Below are positions 8,522 through 16,830 of a DNA stretch of 64,000 nucleotides, piece by piece; position 1 is the first letter of the stretch; each line of letters starts with the position of its first letter. The stretch is from assembly GCF_017526105.1 (NCBI RefSeq), contig NZ_CP071839.1, forward strand, positions 3,960,001 to 4,024,000, read 5' to 3'. Both the position numbers and the translations under genes were made by a program. The notes below the pieces were generated by a model. It was given only the letters and a program-made list of their open reading frames with translations. It was not told the origin of the DNA and searched no databases. Source of the stretch: Streptomyces cyanogenus (GTDB lineage: Bacteria; Actinomycetota; Actinomycetes; Streptomycetales; Streptomycetaceae).

Positions 8522-9448
8522 ATGGCACTGGCGGAGGAGTTCCACGAGATCGCGGGGCGCGTGAACAACTGGGGGCGCTGGGGCGCCGACGACGAGATCG
8601 GCACCCTGAACCTGGTCACGGACGAGGTGGTGCGCGAGGCCGCCGCCGAGGTGCGCACCGGCCGCCGTGTCCCGCTCGCCCTCCCCCTCCGGCAGGACGG
8701 TGTGCAGACCGGGCTGATCCCGGGCCGGGTCAATCCGCTGCACGCGATGGTGCAGCTCAACCAGGAGCTGTTCGGGCCGGGCACGGTGGCGTGCAGCGAC
8801 GACGCGGTCACCATGGGCCTGCAGGCCGGCACCCACTGGGACGCGCTGACCCATGTCTCGCACTCCGGGAAGCTCTACAACGGCCGCCCGGCGCACACGG
8901 TCACCGCGCACGGCGGCGCGGAGTTCAGCGGCATCGACAAGGTGCGCCACCTTGTCTCGCGCGGGGTGCTGCTGGACGTGGCACGCGCGCGCGGGACGGA
9001 CCGGCTGGCGGGCGGCCACGCGGTGACACCGGAGGACCTGGAGGCGGCCGAGGAGTTCGCCGGTGCCCGCGTGCGCGCCGGCGACATCGTGCTCGTACGG
9101 ACCGGGCAGGTGCAGGTCTACCTGGCCGGGGACAGGCACGGGTACGGCTATCCGTCGCCGGGGCTGTCGGTGCGCTGCCCGGAGTGGTTCCATGCCCGCG
9201 ACGTGGCGGCGGTCGCGAACGACACGCTCACTTTTGAGACGTTTCCGCCCGAGATCGAGAACCTGTGGCTGCCCGTGCACGCCCTGCATCTGGTCGAGAT
9301 GGGGATGCTGCAGGGCCAGAACTGGAATCTCGAAGAGTTGTCCACAACCTGTGGAGAAACGGGACGGTACACGTTCCTGCTGTCGGCGATGCCCGAGCCG
9401 TTCGTGGGCGCGACGGGCACACCGGTGGCCCCGGTGGCGATCCTCTGA
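8522..9448 (+). CDS. Cyclase family protein (metal-dependent hydrolase, kynurenine formamidase-like fold)
   Basis: A 308-residue protein with the family metal-binding signature GTHWDALTH near residue 105 and further His/Glu residues in the C-terminal half (HALHLVEMG). Members hydrolyse amides, lactones or cyclic intermediates with a divalent metal. ATG 8522 is preceded by GGAGG at 8511-8515. It is transcribed away from the SDR operon under the shared tandem operators, so it probably opens or hydrolyses a pathway intermediate. The precise substrate is unknown. Confidence 0.88.
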   Translation: MALAEEFHEIAGRVNNWGRWGADDEIGTLNLVTDEVVREAAAEVRTGRRVPLALPLRQDGVQTGLIPGRVNPLHAMVQLNQELFGPGTVACSDDAVTMGLQAGTHWDALTHVSHSGKLYNGRPAHTVTAHGGAEFSGIDKVRHLVSRGVLLDVARARGTDRLAGGHAVTPEDLEAAEEFAGARVRAGDIVLVRTGQVQVYLAGDRHGYGYPSPGLSVRCPEWFHARDVAAVANDTLTFETFPPEIENLWLPVHALHLVEMGMLQGQNWNLEELSTTCGETGRYTFLLSAMPEPFVGATGTPVAPVAIL

Positions 9449-9721
9449 AGGGCGGCGGCGACCGCGCGGACAGGTTGCGGCCGGCGGCGCGCCTCCCCCC
9501 ACCGTCACACGTGCGCGCCGCCACCCGCTGCGACCCACCCTCGACGAGGACCACCGAACCCCCGAACGGCTGCCCTCGCCGTCCCCTCGCGGCGAATCGT
9601 CGCCCCCCAGCCTGATCAGCCGTCCGGGAGACGTCAACGCCGGTACGGGGACGCGTTGCGACACCATGCTCGTGGAACCCGCGCACGGTTGCACTCCCCG
9701 GCGCATCGCCGGTCCCGGCGG

Positions 9722-10210
9722 CTACACCGCTTCGAAAGCGAGATCCTCGTACGCGGACAGCGCGCCGCCGCACGCCGTCGCCGCGCTCTCCCGCGGCCCC
9801 GAACAGCGGTCCAGCTCGCACCAGATGCTCTTGCCGGCACCCTCGGAGCGCCAGCCCCAGCGGTCGGCCAGACAGTCCACGAGGGCCAGGCCCCGCCCGC
9901 CGGTGGCGTCACTGCCGGCGCAACGGGGCACGGGGGCGCGTGAGCTGCCGTCCGCGACCTCGACCCGGACCGTGGCGGACGCGCGCTCCTCGGCGGCCGG
10001 GGCCGGCAGACTCAGCCGCAGCACGGCCGGCCGGCCGGTGTGCACCACGGCGTTGGTCACCAGCTCGGAGACGAGCAGGATCAGGGTCTCGGCCAGCGGC
10101 TCGTCGGCCGCTATTCCGGATCCGGCGAGCCGAGAGCGGGCCCACCTCCTCGCGCGCCCCACCTCCGCGGGGTCGGGCCGGATCTCCAGCTGCACTTGAA
10201 GCACCTGCAC
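9722..10210 (-). CDS. ATP-binding protein, RsbW-like histidine-kinase-type ATPase
   Basis: A 162-residue single-domain HATPase_c_2 protein: the N box SELVTNAVVHTG near residue 50 and the G box GGRGLALVDCLADRWG near residue 105. In Streptomyces such proteins act as anti-sigma factors or protein kinases in partner-switching, but many are orphans. No partner STAS or sigma gene is adjacent. The 273 bases on its left (9449-9721) hold no gene I can support. Confidence 0.88.
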   Translation of the reverse strand: MQVLQVQLEIRPDPAEVGRARRWARSRLAGSGIAADEPLAETLILLVSELVTNAVVHTGRPAVLRLSLPAPAAEERASATVRVEVADGSSRAPVPRCAGSDATGGRGLALVDCLADRWGWRSEGAGKSIWCELDRCSGPRESAATACGGALSAYEDLAFEAV

Positions 10211-10751
10211 CGCTCACACCATCCGAACCGGCGGACACATGACCCCACGCCGACCGCGTGCCACGGCGTCAGCCGTGGCGACGATCACGACGAGGGCCAC
10301 GATCGTAGCCATTTTCTGCATGGCCAGAACAACGGCCAGAGCAGGGGTCACGGACTGTGACTCCCTTACGAGACAGCATGGTTGACGTTGAGTCACCCGA
10401 ACAAGCGCTTCGGGCATATTCCCGCGCGAAGGAGTACGCGTGAGGCATACTGTGCGACGCTCGTGCCGGGGAGTCGAACAAGGGGCGGCCACCACCGCGA
10501 CCACCCCGCAAGCAGCGGCGCGCACCGCGCGGTCCGGCACCGTCCCAGGGGGACCGCCGGCACGGCTCGTACGCGCAGCCACTCGCATCCCACACAAGGT
10601 ACCGGAGCACCCACCCGACTCCAGTCCGTGACGAGTCTCAAGCAGGACACAACCCGGTATCAACGCTCCGTGACGCCAGGGAGCCACGATCCGCAACATC
10701 GTGGGCCATGACTTCCCGGGCGCCGCGACCCCCTGGACCCCCGCAGCCGGT
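10211..10751. other. 541-base intergenic stretch
   Basis: The stretch between the ATPase start and the short acyl-CoA dehydrogenase end is noticeably poorer in G+C around 10270-10440 than its surroundings, which fits promoters. Apart from the small frame at 10440-10631 I see no gene, clear hairpin terminator or repeat. Confidence 0.5.
10440..10631 (+). CDS. Possible small basic protein
   Basis: A 63-codon frame opening with GTG at 10440, five bases after an excellent ribosome site (AAGGAG). The product is basic, Ala/Thr/Pro/Arg-rich and has no domain I recognise. Third positions are less GC-biased than real neighbours, which argues against it, while the ribosome site argues for it. It stands alone in a 541-base stretch between two leftward genes. 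Confidence 0.3.
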   Translation: MRHTVRRSCRGVEQGAATTATTPQAAARTARSGTVPGGPPARLVRAATRIPHKVPEHPPDSSP

Positions 10752-11618
10752 TCAGTCCGCCAGCGCGGCGGCGAGCAGCTCCGCACCCTGAGTGCTCCCC
10801 CCGGCGCGCCGGGCCCGCACCCAGGCCCGTTTCAGGTGCAGATGCACGTCCGCCTCCCAGGTGAAGCCCATGCCGCCGTGCACCTGGAGGCAGTCGCGGG
10901 CCCCCTGCACGGCGGCCTCGTCGGCGAGCAGCCGGGCGGCGGCGATGTCGGCGGGATCGGCGGTGACGGCGGCGGCGTAGACGGCGACCCGGGCCGTCTC
11001 GGCCCGCACCAGCAGGTCGGCGCACAGGTGCTGGACGGCCTGGAAGGATCCGATCGGCCGGCCGAACTGCTCCCGCCGCCGGGCGTGTTGCACGGCCAGC
11101 TCGCACACCCGTCCGGCCGTGCCCAGCTGTTCGGCGGCGGTGAGGAGGACGGCGACGGGGTCCGGCGGTCCGGCGGCGGGCACCCGGTGCAGCGGGGTGA
11201 GCGGATCCACCGACCGCAGCGGTACGGCACCGGAGGCGTCCCCGCGTACGGCGCCGGCCGCGTCCAGCCACTCCACCAGTTCCCCGTCGACGGCGGCCAC
11301 GACCGTCTCCCCGCGCGCCGCGCCGGGCACGCTCGCGGCCGCGAGATGCGTGGCCACCAGCGGACCGGGCAGCAGCGCCCGGCCCGCCTCCTCGAAGACC
11401 AGCACCGCCTCGGGCAGTCCCAGCCCGACCCCGCCGTCCGCCTCGGGCAGCCGCAGGGCGAAGAAGCCGGCCTCGCCGAGGGTCCGCCACAGGGCCCGGT
11501 CGAGCCGGCCCGGCGCGTCGACGGCGGCGCGCAGCGCCTCCCGCCCGAAGCACCGGCCCAGCAGCTCCCGCATGCCCGCCCGCAAGGCCTTCTGGTCGTC
11601 GGTGAGTCGGAAGCGCAC
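10752..11618 (-). CDS. Short acyl-CoA dehydrogenase subunit
   Basis: Only 288 residues, against about 380 for a normal acyl-CoA dehydrogenase. The N-terminal helical domain is present, the middle beta domain is strongly reduced, and the C-terminal helical domain is intact (REQFGRPIGSFQAVQH, then QVHGGMGFTWE). This is the shape of the beta partner in heterotetrameric alpha2beta2 acyl-CoA dehydrogenases such as those of mycobacterial sterol side-chain breakdown. The adjoining full-length paralogue ends three bases upstream, so the two are probably made together and form one enzyme (inference). Confidence 0.88.
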   Translation of the reverse strand: MRFRLTDDQKALRAGMRELLGRCFGREALRAAVDAPGRLDRALWRTLGEAGFFALRLPEADGGVGLGLPEAVLVFEEAGRALLPGPLVATHLAAASVPGAARGETVVAAVDGELVEWLDAAGAVRGDASGAVPLRSVDPLTPLHRVPAAGPPDPVAVLLTAAEQLGTAGRVCELAVQHARRREQFGRPIGSFQAVQHLCADLLVRAETARVAVYAAAVTADPADIAAARLLADEAAVQGARDCLQVHGGMGFTWEADVHLHLKRAWVRARRAGGSTQGAELLAAALAD

Positions 11619-11621
11619 GCT

Positions 11622-12755
11622 TCACCTCCCCCGGGGCAGGCCGAGGATCCGCTCGGCCACGATGGTGCGCTGGATCTGCGAGGTGCCGGCGGCGATCGTG
11701 TACGACAGCGAGGACAGCCGGTCGAGCACCCAGGGGCGGTCCAGGTCCAGGCAGTCCGGGCCGAGGACCTCGGCGGCGGTGTCGTACAGCTCCTGCCGGG
11801 CGTGGGAGTAGCGGAGCTTGAACACCGAGCCGCCCACGCCCGGCACCCCGCCGCTCTCCTCCGCCGCGCTCACGTTCCACTGGGTCAGCCGCCACAGCGC
11901 CCGGAACTCCGCGTCGAGCCGGCCCAGCCGCCGGCGCAGTGCGGGATCGTCCCAGCGCCCGTTGTCCCGTGCCGTGCGGGCGAGTCCGGTGAGGACGCGG
12001 CGGCAGGCGACGACCTCGCCGACGAAGGCGGTGCCGCGTTCGAAGGAGAGGGTGACCATCGTGACGCGCCAGCCGTCGTTCTCCTCCCCCACCCGGTTGG
12101 CGACCGGCACCCGCACCTCGTCCAGGAACACCTCGGCGAACTCCGCCGACCCGGCGAGCGTGCGCAGCGGCCGTACGGTCACGCCCTCGGCGTCCATCGG
12201 CAGGGCCAGCCAGGTGATGCCCCGGTGCCGGGGCGCGTCCGGGTCGGTGCGGACCAACAGTTCGCACCAGTCGGCGACTTCGGCGTGCGAGGTCCAGATC
12301 TTGGACCCGGTCACCACGTAGACGTCGCCGTCCCTGCGTGCGCGCGTGCGCAGGGACGCGAGGTCGGAGCCGGCGTCCGGTTCGCTGAACCCCTGGCACC
12401 AGACCTGCTCGCCGCGCAGGATCGGCGGCAGCCAGCGGGCCCGCTGCTCGGCGCTGCCCTCCGCGGCGATGGTCGGCCCGGCGTGCAGCAGTCCGACGAA
12501 GTTGGCGCCCACGTAGGGCGCGCCCGCCTTCTCGGTCTCCTCCAGGTAGATCAGCCGACGGGTCGGGGAGGCGTCCCAGTGCACGTCGGCGTACCCGGCG
12601 TCGTACAGCATCCGCTGCCAGCCGAGGTCGTAGGCGCGGCGGCCGGGCCAGTCGTCCGGGGACGGTTGGGCCGGCAGGGTGGGCAGCACCTTGCCGAGCC
12701 AGTCGCGCAGCCGGGCCCGGAACTCCTCCTCCTCGGGAGTGCAGGAGAGGTCCAC
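11622..12755 (-). CDS. Acyl-CoA dehydrogenase, FadE26-like
   Basis: A 377-residue acyl-CoA dehydrogenase with a complete middle domain (CQGFSEPDAGSDL, KIWTS) and C-terminal AAGTSQIQRTI. The usual catalytic Glu before GTS is missing; a FERG motif near residue 222 probably carries the base, as in actinobacterial heteromeric enzymes. GTG 12755 shares its first base with the amidohydrolase stop (TAGTG), so translation is coupled. It pairs with the short subunit just downstream. Confidence 0.9.
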   Translation of the reverse strand: MDLSCTPEEEEFRARLRDWLGKVLPTLPAQPSPDDWPGRRAYDLGWQRMLYDAGYADVHWDASPTRRLIYLEETEKAGAPYVGANFVGLLHAGPTIAAEGSAEQRARWLPPILRGEQVWCQGFSEPDAGSDLASLRTRARRDGDVYVVTGSKIWTSHAEVADWCELLVRTDPDAPRHRGITWLALPMDAEGVTVRPLRTLAGSAEFAEVFLDEVRVPVANRVGEENDGWRVTMVTLSFERGTAFVGEVVACRRVLTGLARTARDNGRWDDPALRRRLGRLDAEFRALWRLTQWNVSAAEESGGVPGVGGSVFKLRYSHARQELYDTAAEVLGPDCLDLDRPWVLDRLSSLSYTIAAGTSQIQRTIVAERILGLPRGR

Positions 12756-13951
12756 TAGCGGTCCAGGTCCAGACCGAGCATGCGGATGGCGTTGCCCCGC
12801 ATCAGCTTGTACACGGTCTCGTCGTCGAGGCCCTTCACGTGGTCGAGGGCGACCTCCTTGGTGTGCGGGAAGGTCGAGTCGACGTGCGGGTAGTCGGTCT
12901 CGAAGGTGGCGTTGTCGCGGCCGACCACGTCCAGCGAGGCGACGCCGTGCTTGTCGCGGAAGAAGCAGCAGTAGATCTGCCGGTAGTAGTACGTCGACGG
13001 CGGCTCCGGGATCAGGTCCCGGACCCCGCCCCAGGCGCGGTGCTCCTCCCACACGTCGTCGGCGCGTTCCAGGGCGTACGGGATCCAGCCCATCTGCCCC
13101 TCGGAGTAGGCGAGTCTGAGTCGCGGAAAGCGCACCAGGACCCCGCTGAAGAGGTAGTCCATCATCGAGGCCATGGCGTTGTTGAAGCTCAGGGACGCCT
13201 GGACGGCGGGTGGTGCGTCGGGGGAGGCGGCGGGCATCTGGGAGCTGCTGCCGATGTGCATGTTGACGACCGTGCCGGTCTCCTGGCAGGCGGCGAAGAA
13301 CGGGTCCCAGTAGCCGGAGTGGACGGAGGGCAGCCCGAGGTGGGCGGGGATCTCGGAGAAGGTGACGGCCCGCACCCCGCGCGCGGCGTTGCGCCGGATC
13401 TCGGCGACGGCCAGCTCCACGTCCCACAGCGGGATCAGGCACAGCGGGATCAGCCGGCCGCCGCTGTCCCCGCACCACTCCTCCACCATCCAGTCGTTGT
13501 AGGCGCGCACGCAGGCGAGGGCGACCTCCTTGTCGTGGGCCTCGGCGAAGGTCTGCCCGCAGAAGCGCGGGAAGGTCGGGAAGCACAGGGAGGCCTCGAC
13601 GTGGTTGAGGTCCATGTCCTTCAGGCGCTCGACCGGGTCCCAGCACCCCGGGCGCATCTGCTCCCTGGTGATCCCCTCCAGGGTCATCTCGTCCCGGTCG
13701 AAGCCGACGGCGGCGATGTTCCGTTTGTACGGGAACTTCAGGTCCTCGTAGATCCACCAGTCGGTGGGCTGGCCCTGCGGATCCATGGTGATCTGGTACT
13801 TCCCGCCGACGTAGGCCAGTTCCCCGATCCCGGCGGTCAGCGGCCGCGGGCCCCGCTCCCGGTACCTGGCGGGCAGCCACGTCTCGAAGAGGTGGGCGGG
13901 CTCGATCACGTGGTCGTCGACGCTGATGATGCGGGGCAGTTCGGTCGCCAT
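12755..13951 (-). CDS. Amidohydrolase family protein (ACMSD-like TIM barrel)
   Basis: A 398-residue amidohydrolase_2 protein. The opening ISVDDHVIEP, a central NMHIGSS, and the closing FETDYPHVDSTFP followed by NAIRMLGLD are family signatures giving metal-binding His and Asp positions. Relatives decarboxylate or hydrolyse ring-derived acids; in actinomycetes they often stand among acyl-CoA dehydrogenase genes. GGAGGGGACC precedes ATG 13951. It heads the three-gene leftward operon under operators C and D. Confidence 0.9.
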   Translation of the reverse strand: MATELPRIISVDDHVIEPAHLFETWLPARYRERGPRPLTAGIGELAYVGGKYQITMDPQGQPTDWWIYEDLKFPYKRNIAAVGFDRDEMTLEGITREQMRPGCWDPVERLKDMDLNHVEASLCFPTFPRFCGQTFAEAHDKEVALACVRAYNDWMVEEWCGDSGGRLIPLCLIPLWDVELAVAEIRRNAARGVRAVTFSEIPAHLGLPSVHSGYWDPFFAACQETGTVVNMHIGSSSQMPAASPDAPPAVQASLSFNNAMASMMDYLFSGVLVRFPRLRLAYSEGQMGWIPYALERADDVWEEHRAWGGVRDLIPEPPSTYYYRQIYCCFFRDKHGVASLDVVGRDNATFETDYPHVDSTFPHTKEVALDHVKGLDDETVYKLMRGNAIRMLGLDLDR

Positions 13952-13977
13952 GGTCCCCTCCGCCGGACGGTACTTAT

Positions 13978-14019
13978 CTGATGGTCCGTCAGATAGCATG
14001 GCAGCTGACGAGCCGTCAG
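13978..14019. promoter_or_regulatory. Paired palindromic operators, copies C and D
   Basis: CTGATGGTCCGTCAG (13978-13992) and CTGACGAGCCGTCAG (14005-14019) lie in the 85-base gap between the divergent amidohydrolase operon and the acyl-CoA synthetase, with starts 27 bases apart. Both are near-perfect palindromes of the same class as copies A, B and E. Confidence 0.7.
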
Positions 14020-14036
14020 CCAAGCAGGGGGCACCC

Positions 14037-15587
14037 GTGGACGAGACCCCGCACACCCTGAGTTCCGCCCGCACGCTGTGGGAGCTGGCCGACCGGCGCG
14101 CCCGGCTCACCCCCGACCGCCCGGTGCTGCTCCAGGGCGGCCGGACGCTCACCTTCGGGGAGCTGCGGGAGGGCGCCGAGCGGGTCGCGGCGGGCCTGTA
14201 CGGCATGGGGGTACGCCCCGGCACGGTGGTCGCCTGGCAGCTGCCCACCCGTATCGAGACCGCCCTGCTGTCCTTCGCGCTGGCCCGCCTGGGCGCCGTG
14301 CAGTCCCCGGTGATCCCCTTCTACCGGGACCGGGAGGTCGGCTTCGCGCTGCGCGAGTCGAAGGCGGAGTTCTTCGCCGTACCGGGCGTCTGGCGCGGCC
14401 ACGACCACACGGAGATGGCGCACCGCCTCGGCGCCAAGGGCGTCTTCGAGGCGTACGACACCCTGCCCGACGGCGATCCGTCCGTCCTGCCCCCGCCGCC
14501 CGCGGAGGGCACCTCCGTCCGCTGGATCTACTGGACCTCGGGCACCACCTCCGACCCCAAGGGCGTGCTGCACACGGACCGTTCCCTGATCGCGGGCGGC
14601 TCCTGCCTGGCCCACGCCCTGCGCCTGTCGGCGGACGACGTCGGCTCCATGGCCTTCCCGTACGCCCACATAGCCGGCCCCGACTACACGGTGATGCTCC
14701 TGCTGTACGGCTTCCCGGCGGTGATGTTCGAGCACTTCGCGCTGCCGGACGCGCTGGCGGAGTACCGGCGGCACGGGGTCACGGTGGCCGGCGGCTCCAC
14801 GGCGTTCTACTCCATGTTCCTGGCCGAGCAGCGCAGACGGCCGGGCGAGAAGGTGATCCCCTCGCTGCGGCTCCTCGCGGGCGGCGGCGCCCCCAAGCCG
14901 CCCGAGCTGTACCACGCCGTGGTCCGCGAGATGGGCGTCCAGCTCACCCACGGCTACGGCATGACCGAGGTCCCGATGATCACCATGGGCGACCCCGGGG
15001 ACACCCCCGAGAACCTGGCGACGACCGAGGGGCGGCCCCCCGAGGGCATGGAGATCCGCATCACCGACGGCGAGGTACGGCTGCGCGGGGAGGCCGTCTG
15101 CCAGGGCTATCTGGACCCCGCCCAGACGGCCGCGGCCTTCGACGCCGACGGCTTCCTGCGCACCGGCGACCTGGGCCGCCTCACCCCGTCCGGACACCTG
15201 GTGCTCACCGGCCGGCTCAAGGACGTGATCATCCGCAAGGGCGAGAACATCTCCGCCAAGGAGATCGAGGACCTGCTCGCCGCGCACCCGGCGATCGCCG
15301 ACGCCGCGGTCATCGGACTCCCGGACGCCGACCGCGGCGAACTGGTCTGTGCGGTGATCGAACAGCCCCCGGGCACCCCCGCGCCGACCCTGCCGGACAT
15401 CGTGTCCTTCCTGCGCACCCGGGGCCTGGCCGTCCACAAGCTGCCGGAACGACTGGAGGTACTGGAGGCACTGCCGCGCAACGACACCCTGCGGAAGGTC
15501 CTGAAGTACCGGCTGCGGGAGCGGTTCTCGAAACCGTCTCCCCAGACCGCTCGGGCATCCTCGTCCCGCTCGGCGTGGCCGGCGTAG
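14037..15587 (+). CDS. AMP-forming acyl-CoA synthetase, altered C-terminus
   Basis: A 516-residue ANL-superfamily ligase: the P-loop WTSGTTSDPKGV near residue 170, YGMTE near 310, the GYLDP and TGDLG adenylate-binding region near 375, and the catalytic Lys region near the end (PRNDTLRKVLK). It would activate an acid to its CoA ester at the head of the pathway. GTG 14037 has AGGGGG upstream and leaves operator D untranslated; ATG 13998 would place the operator inside the gene. The last 19 residues (Ser/Arg-rich) are read from the antisense of the caspase remnant, so the original stop was lost. Confidence 0.88.
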   Translation: MDETPHTLSSARTLWELADRRARLTPDRPVLLQGGRTLTFGELREGAERVAAGLYGMGVRPGTVVAWQLPTRIETALLSFALARLGAVQSPVIPFYRDREVGFALRESKAEFFAVPGVWRGHDHTEMAHRLGAKGVFEAYDTLPDGDPSVLPPPPAEGTSVRWIYWTSGTTSDPKGVLHTDRSLIAGGSCLAHALRLSADDVGSMAFPYAHIAGPDYTVMLLLYGFPAVMFEHFALPDALAEYRRHGVTVAGGSTAFYSMFLAEQRRRPGEKVIPSLRLLAGGGAPKPPELYHAVVREMGVQLTHGYGMTEVPMITMGDPGDTPENLATTEGRPPEGMEIRITDGEVRLRGEAVCQGYLDPAQTAAAFDADGFLRTGDLGRLTPSGHLVLTGRLKDVIIRKGENISAKEIEDLLAAHPAIADAAVIGLPDADRGELVCAVIEQPPGTPAPTLPDIVSFLRTRGLAVHKLPERLEVLEALPRNDTLRKVLKYRLRERFSKPSPQTARASSSRSAWPA

Positions 15588-15759
15588 TAGATCAGCAGGG
15601 TGTCCGCGGCCCCGTCGACGGCCCGCAGGATGCCTCGTGGATCTGGTCAGGGGACGACGGGTCGGGGAGCACCTCGCAGTGTTCGCGGTGGAAGCCGCCC
15701 CGTGCGGGGTCGCACAGGACGTCCTCCAGGTGGACCAGGTCGCGCGGAACGTTCTTCAG
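15541..15759 (-). pseudogene. Caspase-like protease remnant (frameshifted, both ends missing)
   Basis: Read leftward from the EACC1 stop, one frame gives KNVPRDLVHLEDVLCDP and on to DPSSPDQIHEA. Near 15634 the frame shifts, and the other frame gives ILRAVDGAADTLLIYYAGHA. NVPRDL and LLIYYAGH are hallmark strands of the bacterial caspase fold, the latter carrying the catalytic His. The N-terminal beta strand and the whole Cys-containing second half are gone. It runs into the 3' end of the acyl-CoA synthetase, so a deletion joined the two. Confidence 0.75.
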
Positions 15760-16097
15760 CCCCCGCGCAGGGCGCGGACCGCGTCCCTGATGGACGCCTC
15801 GTCCGTACCGGTGAGAGTGATCTTCGTGCCGTCGTGTTCGATCGTCACCGTGCCGGGACGGCTGCGGGTCCGGCGCCAGCCGACGTACTGGCCGATCACC
15901 TGGGTCAGCGTGAGGCCCGTCTGGACGGTGAAGTAGATGAAGTCGGCGTCCGCGCCCATCTGTCCGGGGCGCGGCGGGGCAGACCGGAGCTGTGGCCGGG
16001 CCAGCCGCCGGACGGCGGGTTCCTCCAGTAACCAGGCGTAGAGGGAGCGCAGTTCGTCGCCCGCGCCGTCCCCGTCCAGACTCATCCGGAAGTCCAT
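15756..16097 (-). CDS. EACC1 family protein (effector-associated constant component 1)
   Basis: A 113-residue protein with LRSLYAWLLEEPAVRR at the start, a Gly-Ala hinge (GQMGADADF) and a C-terminal beta unit GTVTIEHDGTKITLTG. This is the pattern of EACC1, a small partner described in actinobacterial conflict systems where it accompanies caspase-like or other effectors. Here the effector behind it is a pseudogene (15541-15759), with which its stop overlaps by a few bases. The EACC1 gene itself looks intact but may have lost its purpose. Confidence 0.75.
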   Translation of the reverse strand: MDFRMSLDGDGAGDELRSLYAWLLEEPAVRRLARPQLRSAPPRPGQMGADADFIYFTVQTGLTLTQVIGQYVGWRRTRSRPGTVTIEHDGTKITLTGTDEASIRDAVRALRGG

Positions 16098-16169
16098 GCC
16101 GCCCCCGAAGCGTGATCAGGTGAGTGGGAGGACGGACATCATAGGGCCGCGAGCGCCCGGGCGTTGACG

Positions 16170-16682
16170 CTATTCGGGGACGGTGAAGTAGCGGGCGAAC
16201 GCCGGTACGAGGTCGGTCTCGGTGATCTGTCCGTCGGCGTCGGTGTCGAGGGCGGCGGCCACCGCCTGTGCGGTGTCGGCCGGTACGTGCAGCACCCGCA
16301 GGACACGGGCGGTGTCGGCGACCGTGACGCGGCCGTCGGCGTCCGTGTCGGCCACGGCGAGGGCCGCGTGCAGGAAGGGACGGGCGATCTCGGCGAAGCG
16401 GCCGGGGTTGTCACGCAGCCGCTTGACCGCGCCGGTGACGAACTCCTCGCGGGTGATGCGCTGGTCGCCGTCCCGGTCGGCGATGCCGGCCATGCCCTGC
16501 CAGAACGCCTCCGCGCCGGCGTAGAGCGCCTGCCCCTTGTCGGAGCGCGCGGTCACGGCGAACTCGGCGAGCAGGGCCTTGGCCGCCGCGCTGAAGTCCT
16601 CGCGGTCGATGTAACCGTTGCCGTCCTGGTCGAAGGTGGCGAACCGGGCGGCGATCCTGCGCTCGTACTCGGTGCTGACCAT
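16170..16682 (-). CDS. EF-hand calcium-binding protein, calerythrin-like
   Basis: A 170-residue acidic protein with four EF-hand loops: DQDGNGYIDRED (from residue 18), DRDGDQRITREE, DTDADGRVTVAD and DTDADGQITETD. All four have Asp at loop positions 1, 3 and 5 or equivalent ligands and Glu or Asp at 12. The last two loops end in Asp, so they may bind more weakly. Calerythrins are soluble calcium buffers or sensors of streptomycetes. It stands alone, 148 bases upstream of the STAS gene. Confidence 0.9.
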   Translation of the reverse strand: MVSTEYERRIAARFATFDQDGNGYIDREDFSAAAKALLAEFAVTARSDKGQALYAGAEAFWQGMAGIADRDGDQRITREEFVTGAVKRLRDNPGRFAEIARPFLHAALAVADTDADGRVTVADTARVLRVLHVPADTAQAVAAALDTDADGQITETDLVPAFARYFTVPE

Positions 16683-16830
16683 GTCTTTCGGACCGCCTTA
16701 CGTTGACGTGGGGGTTGATCCGGGTGGGAGCGTACGTCGCGGGCGGCGGTGAAGTGTCGGGGAAGCGGTGATTGTGCCAAAACCGGGGGAATTCCGGGAC
16801 AACCCTGTGGCAGCGGACCGGAGACTGTGC

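Noticed and set aside
10214..10786. 190-codon - strand frame in the 10.2-10.8 kb gap
   Set aside because: It overlaps the end of the short acyl-CoA dehydrogenase, has no ribosome site and weak third-position bias.
1..15600. Secondary-metabolite gene cluster
   Set aside because: There are CoA ligases, reductases and oxidases but no polyketide synthase, non-ribosomal synthetase, terpene synthase or carrier protein; the set fits catabolism better.
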